Assembly (NCBI RefSeq): GCF_001653235.2
Contig: NW_019154050.1
Location: 397,207-461,206 of the forward strand
DNA from: Pochonia chlamydosporia 170
Lineage: Eukaryota > Ascomycota > Sordariomycetes > Hypocreales > Clavicipitaceae
DNA length: 64,000 bases
Reading direction: 5' to 3'
Within the stretch, counting starts at the first letter, position 1, and each line of letters opens with the position of its first letter. Position numbers and translations under genes: made by a program. Shown piece by piece: positions 1 through 11,643 of this stretch. The notes under the pieces are model-generated. The model saw nothing but the letters and a program-made list of their open reading frames with translations, had not been told where the DNA came from and did no database searches.

Positions 1-2108
1 CCGCACATAGTGGCGAATGGTTCCATGGTCAACAGGCTGGTCAAATCAGTCTCGGTTCGAAGTGAAGATTGCCGACCCGCTCTCTCCCCCAACGGTAAAC
101 CATCTTGGGCAAAGCAGCACCGTAATCTCGCTGTTGACATCAATGGTTACCCCTGCTTTTTGAGTCCATCACTCTAAACATCCGTACTTTACCATATGTG
201 CAGGTTTGTCGTGGGCGCCGTCGAAGGCCATATGCCTATTGCTCACACCAATTGCTTGTGTCTTACTTGGCCAGTCGTTTGGCAACTCGGATACGCAGGG
301 TTCAAGTGGTACGCAAAAGTCGGCTCTCGATCTTCGAATCTCAGGATTGTGTTGCGTAGTAATTCTGGAAATAATTTGCTTCAACGCTAGTATCTGCAGT
401 TGGGTTTTTTCGGTCGTTGCAGGGTAGACACGCTGTTGACGCCATCTGGCAACATCTGCAGACATTTTCGCCATACGTCGTTCTTTCGTGGCGATGCTGG
501 TGCAATAGCAGCAGCACGTTGTTTTGTAGTTGATCTCGTATACAAGTTTAGCCCGCAGGTTTCTCCCATCCTGTATTCTTTGTAGCATTTCTCGCGAAAT
601 TGTCCCCACCTCCAATAACCACACACCCACACTGTTTGCGCAAAGAAACACATCGCGGGGAAGGAGCACACAGCCAAGATCGTGAGTAGCCGCAGGAGGA
701 AAGAGCCACGGACGACGGTGTAAAGAGGGTTTCCACTATTTATACTACCTCAAGGCAGAAGGCGCAATGTCTTTCAGTACTTTTTGTTATATGATGCTTG
801 AAGTATAGAGACCAACAAGTTAACACCTCCAAAGACGGCCCTGAGACCGGGAACATGCATTCGGGCCAACAACTTTGTTCCACGTTGTCTCCCATCGCAA
901 CCAGTCCTTTTGGACTTATGGCCTGCTTAGAGTGCAGGGACTCTCATCCAGCACCAATCCAAATGTCAATGTTACTCGCTTTACACCATTGGTCGACCTC
1001 CATCTGCAGTACGATATTACGCAGCTTCCGTGGCCGATCCGGAGTGGCTGGTTCTGGACTTATCCAACTGTTGGCACGCACACAAACAGGGGGAATGGTG
1101 GTATTTGCAGGGGCGGACCGTCCCGTCGGGACAGGCTACCCATTTTTGGGCAAGCTGGGGAGCAAGTGAGGCATTCAGTGCTGGCCAGCTTCTTCGGGGT
1201 TGGCTCGTTGTTCGAAGCAGAGCCGGGGTGTCTGAAGCAACAATGACCAACAAATGCCTCAAAAATCCCGCCCAACTGATGATGAACAGCTTTAGAGCAT
1301 GGCTTTTTGGGGCCACCGAATAACATGGGATGCAAGCAGGGGGCTAAAATAATGGGTGTGCAAGCCCCCTCTTTTCTTGGCCCGTGAAACGATGAGCACG
1401 CATTGCAAGCTGGCTGGTCTGGTCGCCCACAATCCCATGGCTTTCTGCGAGCCACGAACGAGCCTGGCGCTTTAGCCTGAATTTGGGGCTGGACGTGCAA
1501 TCACCAACATTTTGGCTGATCACACGCCTGGTTTCTTCCCAGAGTCAAAATGTTAATATTTTCTCTTTATGGAATGTAATGCTCTCGTTTGTCCAGTCCT
1601 GTTGCCGCCGCCAAATACGGACACATCCTGGAGTGTCAACAAGGTGTCTCTGTAGCATGTGATCATGGGGCTAGGGTAAATATGGTCGTTTGGTAGTTAC
1701 GTCGAGACGCAATAGGCTCAGATTTGCTCCTTGCATCCAACTCTGTCCAACCGTAACTGGCGGCAGATGATGATGCATTCACATGTGCTGCCTACCTGCA
1801 GCGTACATGCATGCCGCCTTTCCCGTCATACTCTGACATTAGATGCGGTAGCGATAAGGGTGAGGTAGCCAATTTTGCTGGCGGAGGCCTGCTGCAGACT
1901 ACGAGTGCCATCATGTTGCACTGGAAGGGCCACCGCACCATAACCTTGCAGCATCCTTGAGATTGTCGGTCTTTGTTGCCCTAATGCAGAGTATAATACG
2001 GTCGGAGTATCAGATTTTATAATGTATAACTCTAGTCGCCCAAGAACACAGAAACGGAATACTTGCGATCTGAAAATCTTCGTTCCACTGGTGCGGAATC
2101 GCGATGAA
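1..2108. other. No convincing gene; unassigned sequence
   Basis: Several overlapping reading frames of 60-166 codons exist on both strands. The longest is 169-669 on the minus strand. None shows a recognisable domain, a splice-consistent extension or a signal peptide. I see no inverted repeats or LTR ends here. The right edge is the tail of the LINE described next. Confidence 0.5.
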
Positions 2109-2135
2109 TCGAATTGAATTGAATTGAATTGAATT
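2109..2135 (-). repeat. (AATTC)n tail at the 3' end of the LINE
   Basis: About five tandem AATTC units (read on the minus strand) follow the last LINE sequence and stop abruptly. Simple-repeat tails of this kind mark the 3' end of Tad/I-type LINEs, where target-primed reverse transcription begins. This sets the left boundary of the element. Confidence 0.75.
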
Positions 2136-2469
2136 TGGTATCGCCTGTCGGCGCCCTGGGTAGGCATGAGGCGTGCTCGCTAGTCTTCGACGGTGAATTC
2201 CTCCAACTGCAGCAGATGCTCGCCCAATGGCTATTTCTCTGTTAGTATCAATACCCGTCAGCGGGATCTTGATGCCTGCCAAGGTTTCCCGTCTGGTGAC
2301 GTATTCCCTCGCGGTCAATTGCGCCTGGTCTTTTCATGGGGATCGAGGAGAGCCCTAACATCTGTGGCAAATGCCTCAACAAAGAAAATGCAGGTTGTGA
2401 ACGAGTAGCGTCAACTACTCGGGCTGGATACTGGTACAGAGCGCGCCAGGCTTGTACAGCCTACTTGGT

Positions 2470-5400
2470 TTAGTAGCGCTTGTTGATCTTTGTGTAATAG
2501 AAGTCCGCAATGCGCTGGTAAGGCTTATAGGATCTACCGAGGAACCGTCCTATCGCCGCTTCGGGATCGGGGGTCAGCCGAGCCCGGAGATGGCGAGGGA
2601 CTTTCCTGCAGTAGAAAAGATGGGTAGGCGACTTTTGGCGCCCGCAGGGGCACTCCAGGGTCGCCTGGCCTGGGTGGAATCTCTCGTGGTAGTCCGCAAA
2701 GTCACCGTGGTGTGATCGGGCAGCGAGTAGATATCCCAACAAACGGCGTGGGAGAGCGAGTTCAGGGAGCTCTCGTAGCTCGGCGGAAAGGCCGAGCGAC
2801 GAGTAACCTGCTCTCTCTACTCCTTGCCACCATTGCTGGTACTCTACGGCTATTTGACCCTTGACCTGTCTCCTGCGGTACGAGACTGAGGGAATGTGTT
2901 CTGGGACGGGGAGATTGGCTCCCTGCTTGGCGAGAAGGTCTGCCAGCTCATTTCAGTTGTTTCTGAACGGCAGGTGACGAGATGGCGCATATGCCTATTA
3001 GGCATATGCGCCATGATAGAGTCTGTGGGATGGCTGCCTACGCAGGCAGGGACAATCTACATATATGTAGGTGTCAACGGGGATAACGTCAGCAGCTCTG
3101 ATACAGCACTTGCAGATACCAGACAGAGGCTGAAGCTACCAAAAGCAATTATCAAGGGATCAAACATCACAATGTATCAGTAGTGTTATAACGCAACAAA
3201 AGCAAGCTGCAGGCAGCTTGCTTTTGCCTATAAAGAAGTCTACCTGATGTCTCTAGATATCTCAATAAGCACACTTGAAGAATCACATTTTCAACTATTT
3301 CCAAAAATGTTGCTGTGTCCTGGGCACCATTTGACAGATATCTGGTACGGATACTTGTCTACTTCCTTCTGAAAGGCCCTGAAGTAGACCTGTGAGGAGT
3401 TTGGTGCAGTTGCTCCTATACAGTCAATAACAGAGGTGTTGTCCATACAGACTGTGATTGGTTCGTTGGCGGAGTTGGCAACTAGAGCGCATCGGAGGCC
3501 TTGTACTGCGCCGTGGATTTCTGCGTCAAACTTCTCTGCGGCCAAGCTGGCCAGAGCCCCAGTCAGCGAGACGTCCATGGTGGAATACTGCGAATCCATA
3601 CCCTGCGGTATCTCTTTCTGTCTTGGAGCCATCGCTGAAGACAACGTATCCTGGGGGCTTGTCCTCGAGCCAGTGTTGGAATTGCACTACGACGGTTTCT
3701 TTTGGTGGTCTTTTTCCTGCAGCTTCGGTCTGGATGTTATCGTTAAAGCGGCGTGCTATAAGCCTTGGTCGTTCAACCTCCTTTGCGCATGCCGCTGTTC
3801 GAAGGAGTCGGCTATGCCTCTGCAGAGTTCGGCTATGCGCTGTTGGGTGATTGCTCTGGTCAACTTCATGCTGTGCTTCCCTTAGCCTTCTGGATACTGG
3901 GTGCGCAGCGTCTAGTATGGCATAACGAAGCGCAGTCCGCGCTTGTTGTTGCTTGAGTATAATGTCTGCTGGCGGTATGCCCGCCTCCTTCCAGAGGATG
4001 ACTTGTGGGGTGGTCTTCCAAACGGGAAGGACTGCGTGGCAAGCCTTGTTTAGGACTACTTGGGAGTTTTGAGAGTTGGGTTTTGGTGATCGTCCTTGCA
4101 CTCTTGTGTGTTGCCTCGGAAGAGAAGCCAGGGAACCATGTATCTAGCCCGTAGAAGAGCGTGGGTAGGGCTACTGCATAGATAGCTCTTCTGGCTGCTG
4201 CTGCCGACGTTCCGCGTACTGTATTGTTAACGAACCGTAGCTCTGAGGCAACCTTACTTGCCTTAAGCGACCATTTATCGATGTGCGTGCTAAAAGTGAG
4301 CCTGCGGTCAAGCCAGACTCCCAGCCAACGCATCGCCTTTTGTGCCTTAACCTCCTGGCCTTGGTGACAGACTGTTGGGGAGCTTCTGTTCCTTTTTCTG
4401 GAGAAGTGCATAACCTCTGTCTTGTCTGGGTCGAAGGAAAAAGCCTCCTGTTGCCCCCATGCTTCCATTGCAGCGATCGCCGCGTTTGCTTTTGCAGTGG
4501 TCTCCTCCAGACTGTCTCCTGTGAAGAGCATTGCTGTATCGTCTGCGTAGCCGTACCTCTCCGTTGCTCCTGGAAGGGAGTAGATAGGGGTGGTGGCTAG
4601 GAGATAGAGAATGGTGATATCGGCGAGCCTTGAGGGAGGCCGCAGGTCAGCTCTGCGGGTTCTGTTTTAGCATCCTGGAATCTGACAAGAGCTTTGCGGT
4701 GGGAGACAAAGTGGTAGATCCACCAAACCAGGAAATCCGGCCATCCTTGTTGTCGGAGTCGTAGGACTAGCCTATTGGGGAGAATAGCATCAAAGGCCCC
4801 TTTAACATCCATTGTGACAAGTGTGGCGATCTTGCCGTTACCTAGGGCACGTTCAACATCGTAGACAAGTGCGGTAACTATGTCTGTGGCGCTTCGTTTT
4901 GGGAGTGCTCCAGCCTGGTTCGCATGGAGAACTTTGTACTTGACAGCTAGGTAGGCGAGACGCCGACCGATTACTCGTTCCAGGCCTTTAGACAGGCAGG
5001 AAAGAAGGGAGATGGGGCGCCACGCGGAGACATCACAGAGGTCTCTCTTATTGAGTTTCGGAATCATCGCCACCTCTGCTGTTTTGAAGGCAGTTGGGTG
5101 GTATCCTAGGGCGAGGCAAGCGTTATAGAGGAGTGTGGTGACATGCGAAATACTTGGCCAGATTGCTTGGAGCATTTTCGTTGTAATACCGTCCATTCCA
5201 GGAGTGGTGTTTCCTGTTTTGAGTAGCGCATTCTGGGCTTCGCTGGTTGAGATGTGCGCCGAGAAAGGGATTTGTTGGGTTGGTGAAACTGTGGGGGTCC
5301 ATGGATCTGGGATATCATCTGATACGTCCCGTCTTTCGAGCTTCTCCTTGCGCAGGACATTAGCGCGTTCTAAGTTTGTTGTGTAGACTTCGCTTCCGTG

Positions 5401-6559
5401 TTGGATTGGCGGAGGTTGTAGCTGTTGCCTTGGCTTTATCCAGCGAGTAATCTGGAATACGTCAGCTGGGTCTGTAATATCCGCAACAATAGTGCGCCAG
5501 AAGTTTCGCTTTGCACGGCGGACAATGCGTTTAAAGTAGATTCTAGCGCGTTGAACCTCCTCCCCATGCCGGGTTTCTATAGTGTATCGAGCAGCGCGAA
5601 GATTCTCATGTGCTTCGTTACACTCTTTGCTCCACCAAGGATTCTGTCGGGCTCTTTTTCCTTTACTCAATCGGCCGCAAGCTTTTGCCCCGTCTTGCAG
5701 GATTTTTAGAAGTTGTCTAGCAGTATCATCAATATCTTGTCTGGTGCGGATGAACGTTTGGTAGTGACAGGGCTGCGCCGGCCACGTGTTTCGTAAAAAC
5801 CTTAATTTCCTCTGGTAGAGTGACGTGGACTTTTCCCGAGGTCCTAGGGCTGCTCTCGTTGTCTGGAATCTCTGTACCGATCGTGTAATGCAGCGATCCA
5901 GTGGTGAGGTGTTCTTCCACGGTTGTAGTAGCTGTAGAGATGTTGGAGAAGACCAGGTCAATTGTGCTAGATCTTTTGTTTAGCCTTGGCATTGTGGTTG
6001 AGGCTTCAGGGTCATTAAGGAGGACTAGGTCGTGTTCTTGAGTCCAGTTGAAGATCCTTGTGCCATCCTGTGATGCCCCCCGATCTGCTTGCCACGATGG
6101 ATGGAATGCGTTCATGTCTCCTGCGACAATGCATCGGTTTGGCGGGGTCCATGACTCAATAACATCCAGTGAGGTTTCCTCCTCTGGCCTGTTGTAGATG
6201 TTAAGGATCACGGTTCCATTCACTTTAACCCAGAGAAGATCTCGGTGACGTGCTGGGAGAAGTTGTTCAGCTTGGATATTCCTAGCTATCCGTACGTAGG
6301 TTAGTACTCGTGGTCGTGTTATATTATTAGTCCAACTGTCGACGGGGCTGAAACAGAGGAAGCCAGGATGGTGCTGTGTTCTGCAGAGGCCTTTCTGTGC
6401 GTTGTAAGATGTGTTTGGTTCCTGTATGAGTACTATATTGTAGCCCTCCTGAAATGCAAGTTGGAGGGCCGCGCAGTGAGCTCCCTCGCCTTTGTCCACG
6501 TTTGCTTGGAATATTTTCAGCGTAGTCTGTGGGGGTTTTCTATTTCGTGCGGTTCTCAT
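2470..6559 (-). pseudogene. LINE ORF2 polyprotein: endonuclease, reverse transcriptase, RNase H (frameshifted)
   Basis: The endonuclease (6559 to about 5780) begins MRTARNRK and shows QANVDKGE, VLIQEP, the GDMNAFHPSW box and STIDLVFS, as in LINE AP endonucleases. The reverse transcriptase (5961-4597, then 4531-3866) has motif A MDVKGAFDAI, motif B LPQGSPISP and motif C YGYADDTAM. A one-base indel near 4615 separates motifs B and C. RNase H (about 3640-3300) has the catalytic box FSDGSKTERDTAGYG, the DAEIHG glutamate and a WCPGHSN terminal box. A cysteine-rich tail (CPCGRQKSPTHLFYC, about 2640) follows. Breaks are near 5780, 4615 and 3870-3640, plus the insertion at 2955-3296 that splits the GNELAD codons. 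The product would have copied LINE RNA into DNA at the target nick. Confidence 0.85.
2955..3296 (+). mobile_element. Small non-autonomous element, copy 1, in the LINE RNase H domain
   Basis: The 342 bp element starts AGTTGTTTCTGAACGG and ends CACATTTTCAACT, giving a 5 bp perfect terminal inverted repeat (AGTTG/CAACT). It is flanked by the duplication ATTTC (2950-2954 and 3297-3301). Removing it and one duplication restores the LINE codons for GN-E-L-A-D. It contains two hairpins: a near-perfect palindrome around GGCATATGCGCC (about 2983-3014) and one around AGCAAGCTGC (about 3197-3225), the second followed by TATAAAG. No coding capacity is evident. A second copy at 49831-50387 sits at the same LINE position in the opposite orientation. 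Confidence 0.85.
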
Positions 6560-6845
6560 TTACGTCCGCGTGTGGTGATGCGTCGTATTTTGCTTGGTGA
6601 CTGGTCTCGCCTTCTGGCAGCTAGTGGAGGGCTGCGAGGGGGCGAGTGAGTGGCTGAAGTCCGCCTAGGTGTACGTACTTCAATGATTTCTCGGGATGTG
6701 GTTTCGCTGGTGGTTCTCGGGCGGTGGCTTCGCTAGGTGGCTCTATGTCGTCAGTTCCGGGTTGAGGTCGAAACTGCTTTTTAATGGCAAAGTAAGGGTT
6801 CTTAATCGTGCTGGTACTGGTCATAGAATTCGGCTTGGTGGCTGT

Positions 6846-8440
6846 TTACGATGCACCCTTCCCGGTGATATAGAAATGGAGTTTGGGAATGACGTGTTGG
6901 TCCTGTTTTGTGTTGGTTCCTGTTGGGTACGACTGTGCTGGCGGAGGTAGTGCTTCTTCAATATCTTCCTCTGCTTCCACCTCCTCTTCTTCTTCTTCTA
7001 CTTCTTCCTCTGCTTCCTCCCCCTCTGCTGCGTCTTCTTCTGTTTCTTCGTCGTCCTTTTCACTTCCCCACTCTCCTGGGGTACCTACTTCTCTCCCCTC
7101 GTGGTCTACGATGTTTACTGAGTTTGTTTCTGGGACCTGAGTTGTGTGAATTGGCTCTGTGCCGCTCATCTCGGCATCCTGTTGGAGGCGCGCGTCTTCA
7201 TCACCCTCCTCAACTAGGGGGAGTTGGTCACTGTCAGTTTGCTGGGTATTGTTCTTCCGCTTGAAGTCTTCTTGTCCTAGTTGCCTCGCGTAGATTAGCT
7301 GAGTTTTTGAGAGTTTCTGGAAACTGCCGCGAAGTTTCTGTGGGCGAGCGAAGCAGTTCTCGTAGTTGGCTTCATGTGCGCCATAGCAGTTGGCGCACTT
7401 CGGCGTATTGCAGCAACTGTCAGCGCGGTGCACGTTGTCTCTGACGCCACAACGCACACAGACTTTTGTAGCGATGCAGCGAGTTGGCGGGTGAAAGTTC
7501 CAACAGTGGGTGCACTGAGACAGTTTCTTCGGTTTGGTAAGTTTAAAGGAGTGGCTTCCCTGTCCGAGTAGCCGGAAGTTGTTGTTCAGCGGCTTAAGGA
7601 ATAAGATGACCAGTGTTGCTTTGCTCGGATCCTCATTATTAGGCTTTTGTGAGACATGCCATCGTTCTGGCTTTTGCCCTGTTTGGGCTTCGATTTCTTC
7701 TTCAATCGTTGTCTCGAAGTCCAGAAGGGTGCCGTCCCAAGAGTGGATAGTCTTGGGGAAGTTCTTGATCAGGTAGGTGTGCCATGGGATTTGTTTCTCT
7801 GCAATATCTAGGTCGATGCATGGGCCCCATTCGTTCTGCTTCTCCAGAATGAGCTGCTGAATTTTCTCGTTCCGGGCCACAATTGCCCATCCTGTATTTG
7901 TTGGCTTGATGTCTTGGATGTCCTGGGATGCAATAGCGAGCTTGTCCTTTAGTGCAAGGCGGATCTGTAAGCCCTTCTGGAAGAAGGAGGAGCCACTCTT
8001 CAAGAGGAGAAGGACCCTGCGATCGGTGCGATCCCCAATAGTTGTGTTTTGGCGGCAGTGGGGTTGCCCGTGCACATCCCCTGGTGCCTGGCGTGAGGCA
8101 TTTTCCGCGATGTTGGCGAAACTCACCAACTTGTCGGTTCTCTGGCGGCCGGCGCTGGCGGCGTAGCTTTGTTTGTCTCTGTGAGTGAGCTTGGAGCGGG
8201 GGTGTTCTTCTTTTCTGGTATGAGCGGTTCTTCTGCGCGTACAAACTGGTTCCAATGTCGGAGGAGGGTGTTCTGAAACTCATTGGCAAGTTGTAGTCCG
8301 TAACCTGTGGTGAATTTTCGCGTGCAGGCTGTTATTGCTTCTGCGTAGGTTCTGAGGACCTCAGCGCGTATGTCAAGTCTCTCCTTCTGTGTCTTGAGTT
8401 CTTCCGTCTCAGCTTCCAGATCGAAAACTGGGGTAAGCAT
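6846..8440 (-). pseudogene. LINE ORF1, gag-like RNA-binding protein (frameshifted)
   Basis: The N-terminal part (8440 to about 8150; the frame stays open upstream to about 8640) shows a coiled-coil-like LEAETEELKTQKERLDIRAE segment. A frame change near 8150 leads into 8255-6846, which holds the RNA-binding core, then tandem CCHC-type knuckles (CTHCWNFHPPTRC, CVRCGVRDNVHRADSC, CANCYGAHEANYENC, near 7500-7360). A long acidic Glu/Asp run (about 7030-6960) follows. The knuckle cluster followed by an acidic tail is usual for ORF1 of fungal I/Tad elements and is thought to coat LINE RNA. The run of glutamates creates misleading serine/leucine-rich frames on the other strand. Confidence 0.8.
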
Positions 8441-8879
8441 TTGTGTGGCGCCATCCTCTTCTGCAAGGCGTGCAAACCTGTTGGTTGTGCTGTCTTGGGT
8501 ACCCTTGTTTGGTCGTCTGTTGCGGCGATGTCGTCTGTCCCTGTCGTATGCTGTAAGACTGCGGGTTGGGCTGCTGGGTTGAAATGGCTGCAGGGTTACT
8601 GGAGGGCCTGTTTATAGGAGCTGTTGGCGAGCTCTGAGATGGAAGCTATCCGGGTGCTGCTGGTCAAGCTGAGCCCCAGCACTACGTTCTGGCGTGGCTG
8701 GTTGGGAGATAACCATAGGCACGACAGCGCAGCAGCGCTCGGGATGTCTTTGCAAGTTTACTTAATGCGAAGATGTTTATATCTCTACGTCACTGTCTGT
8801 CTACAAGGTAGGTACCCCTGTAGATGTAGGAGGAGAGTTGAGGGCTGTCGATTGAGAAAACTGAGGTTCAAATGTAGGG

Positions 8880-9013
8880 TAATAAGTTAACGAAGGGCTT
8901 GTTAGGTGGCCAAGTCTGAAGTGTGGGAACCGTAAACAGCTTAGCGTCTAGGCCCTCTAGGGATGTTCCCTCCGGGCGAAATAAAATGAGATGAGATGAG
9001 ATGAGACGCTGCC
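8880..9013 (+). repeat. 3' end fragment of another LINE with (GATGA)n tail
   Basis: A short piece ends GGGCGAAATAAAATGAGATG with about four GATGA/GAGAT units, then abuts broken pogo coding sequence at about 9014. The motif before the tail resembles 3' ends of fungal LINEs, on the plus strand and from a different family than the minus-strand element with the AATTC tail. It is probably a strongly 5'-truncated insertion into the pogo element. The assignment is by appearance only. Confidence 0.45.
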
Positions 9014-9719
9014 CTGATCCCTCCCAATGCCAATACGGAAACCAGTTTCGTCCATGTTCCAGGTATCCTCCGGCGGGATACCATTTGTTTGGATGACCTC
9101 ACGAAGCCTGAAAAAGTATTCGTTGACCCGTTCTAGGTTCTCAGAGGCTTGGCGGTCAGAATTAAGCTTCCTTCGCAACTGTTTACAATAGCCATGGCGC
9201 TTTAGAAAGCGGGTGGTCCATTGGGGATTTACAACAGGTATCTCTTCGGGTTGAAGTGATCTACTAGACCGTTGTTTCAGGATGTAATTTGCTGCGTCTG
9301 TAACAAATTCGGCCCGCACAGCAAGGCTGATTCGGTCTAAGCGGTCAATGTAGTTACAAATGGCCTGTTCTTCAGGCTCGGAGAGCTTCTTGTTGGCTGT
9401 GTTTGACTTCAGTCCTCGGCCTTCCACCTTTGAGGCGCATCCGCAAGCGGTTTCGAGGCACGCCAAATTGCTTGGCCACCGTGGCCACTTTGGCACCAGG
9501 ATTATCTGACAGGTGCTGAATAGCTTCCTGAATACGTGCCTCGACTGACTGCATTACCATAATGCCCTTCAAATGGGTTGTTGTGGTTCAATATATGTAG
9601 AAAGAGTTGGAGATGGTAAAAAGTGGCCGTAGCGGTGAAGTGGCTGCAGCGGTGATGAGCACCATCTTTAGATGGTGCGAGTCCTACGAGTGCCAATAAA
9701 GTGGGGCGTGGCACGAGTA
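9014..9719 (-). pseudogene. pogo/Fot-like transposase, N-terminal part, truncated (pogo copy 1)
   Basis: On the minus strand, 9572-9372 encodes an N-terminal helix-turn-helix (ARIQEAIQHLSDNPGAKVAT, VPRNRLRMRL) of the psq/CENP-B type. After a frame change near 9425 the other frame continues through a CENP-B-like second DNA-binding domain (TTRFLKRHGYCKQLRR) to the first catalytic aspartate (WNMDETGFRIGIGRDQ). The DDE domain beyond that is missing: the sequence breaks at about 9014 against the LINE tail. The right end is a pogo terminal repeat ending ..GGGGCGTGGCACGAGTA at 9719, nearly identical to the left end of the second pogo copy at 51427. Confidence 0.8.
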
Positions 9720-9886
9720 CACAATTCTGGAGGAATGGGCTCCACGCGGGTCACGTGGCTGTCCCACAATGGTCACCTTTGGCAATTGAAAACTGCACCG
9801 AATCAGCGGCATTTGCAAGTCAAATGACTGGTGTGCTCAGGACGATCGATCAGCAGATTTCCCGCATTCGGGTCGGGAAAGAATCT

Positions 9887-11643
9887 ATGGTGCGGACTGC
9901 AACAGCGTGCCGAGTCTGTCGGTAAGTGGACTGTTCAATGTACTCTTTGTCTTTCTCGTCTGAGGCTGTTTCCAGGTCCAGCAAACAGAAATGTCGAACG
10001 ACACGGAGGATTGCCACAGAGTCTTGCGACTTCTGTCAGTTTCATGGTATTCCCTGCTCTCTAGGGCTCTCAGCTGGTGAGGCCATTTCAAAGCACAGCC
10101 GGACAATTCGCCCGGTACATGCTAGTTTGGAGATCAAGCTCCTACCTACGCACGATATGCGGGACTATCAGCTCCCACCAGCCGATGTGTGCCGGGATCT
10201 TATCAGCGTGTATTTCGATACCTTGGATCACACTGAAGCGTCACTCTTCCACCACCAATCCTTCTTGCAAGCTTTCGACAAAGAAGAAATCCCACTTGTC
10301 ACGCTACTCGCTTTGTTCGCTCTTGCAGCTAGGTAAGTCAACTGGACAGACTACTTTGCGGGCAAGGTAACCATATCATCGCAGGTTCTCTGACCATTCC
10401 TATTTTCAAAACTGTCACCGATGGGCGCGTGGCCTTAAATGGAGACAGGAAGCAAAGACCCTTTTTAATTTACAAGTCATGAATGTCTCATTATCTACGT
10501 TGCAGGGCTGCCGTCTTCTGTCCTCTCTTGCAGCGGCTGAGGGCGACAGCGATACCGTCTCGATCTGCAATGGACTCTCTACTTGTGTAGCGTCTTTACT
10601 TGATCTTCCTCGGAATCTGAGCAAGCAGCCTTTGCGGCGGGAGATCGAGCTCAGAGGTTAGTTAAAGGCACACCACATAAACATTGAGCTGATCAGATTT
10701 AGTATTGGCTACCGTGTACATGACGGATGTCTGGGTCTCTTCAGGGCGAGATGTGAAGAGATTATCCCACTTCGACGAGACGCTTCCGTGGCCAATTGGC
10801 GAAGTCGATTTCCGAAACCTGACAGAAGAGAATGTCGAAGATGAAATAACTACAGGCGATGTCCTCTCCCGCAGGTCATGCATGTGGTCCCAAATGATCC
10901 CGCTGACCAATATATTTGGTCAGATCAATGACCTGAATCACGGCATGGATTGCTGTGAGGACGATCAAGCCAGTGACCTAGCCAAAATTGGTGCTGTATC
11001 GCTCGACCTTGCGTATTGGCAGCGGAATCTCCCAGACAGGCTCCAGGACGAGACTCAAAACCTGGCTTACTTTGCCAGCATAAATCTGGGGCATGTTTTT
11101 GTGGCACTCCATGTCGGCTTTCACTATTACCACGTCCTCCTATACTACCGTTTCCTTCATTTCCAAACCGGACAAGCTATACCTGAGAGCCAACTGGAGT
11201 ATTCGCTTCGATGCAAAACCCATGCGGTTGCAATCACGAATTTGATTTGGTCCAGCTGCCGGGACTTCAACGTCAACTGCACCTGGCTGATGGTCAGTCA
11301 TGTCTTGGTGATCTCATCGTCAGTACATCTGCATACATTCTTGTTAAACCCCAGTGATGAGGCTGTGTCTGAAGCCAGAAGCCTGCTGGAGCGCAATTTT
11401 CAACTTCTCACGAGGCTGTGTTGTTACTGGCCCTGGTTAGACCAAGCGATGAGTCGGCTAAAAGCGTTCCAAGAAGCATGCCTACGTGCACGAGAAGTTT
11501 CGGATGTTTTCAAAATGAATAGTTGGCTGCGACATTTCCTCCATGTATACGACAAGGCTGTTGCGAATGACGATACCAACGCACCATGCCCGTCGCCACA
11601 TCTCTTCACACTTGACAACTTGGCTTGCTTTCCCAGTTCCTGA
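9887..11643 (+). CDS. Zn2Cys6 fungal transcription factor, four exons
   Basis: Exons 9887-9921, 9976-10332, 10385-10656 and 10703-11643 join in frame to 534 residues. The introns are GT..AG and about 46-54 bp; the last acceptor could instead be at 10696, adding two residues. The binuclear cluster is C8-x2-C11-x6-C18-x10-C29-x2-C32-x6-C39 (ACRVCRSSKQKC ... CDFCQFHGIPC), split by intron 1 after the second cysteine. The rest resembles the fungal-specific regulatory region: LISVYFDTLDHTEASLFH, a RRS-W-L-style middle part and VYMTDVWVSSG. Such proteins bind CGG half-sites and activate nearby pathways; the target is unknown. I chose the ATG at 9887 because it lies just before the cluster, although an upstream in-frame ATG exists. 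The gene looks intact. Confidence 0.85.

Larger units (their letters stand above)
2109..8640 (-). mobile_element. Tad-like non-LTR retrotransposon (LINE), near full length, decayed
   Basis: The minus strand carries, in order, a gag-like ORF1 with CCHC knuckles, an AP endonuclease, a reverse transcriptase, an RNase H domain, a C-terminal cysteine-rich region and a simple-repeat tail. This is the order of Tad-clade LINEs of filamentous fungi. The 3' end is clear at about 2109. The 5' end is not sharply defined; ORF1 coding sequence can be followed to about 8640 and the untranslated region may run further. At least four frameshifts and a 342 bp insertion in the RNase H domain make this copy inactive. 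The low number of stops relative to its length argues for a fairly recent insertion. Confidence 0.85.

Noticed and set aside
1060..1500. 146-codon minus-strand frame
   Set aside because: No domain, unusual Pro/Cys composition and competing frames on the opposite strand; likely chance.
6883..7264. Serine- and leucine-rich plus-strand reading frames
   Set aside because: They lie opposite the acidic Glu/Asp-coding run of LINE ORF1 and are shadows of GAG/GAA repeats.
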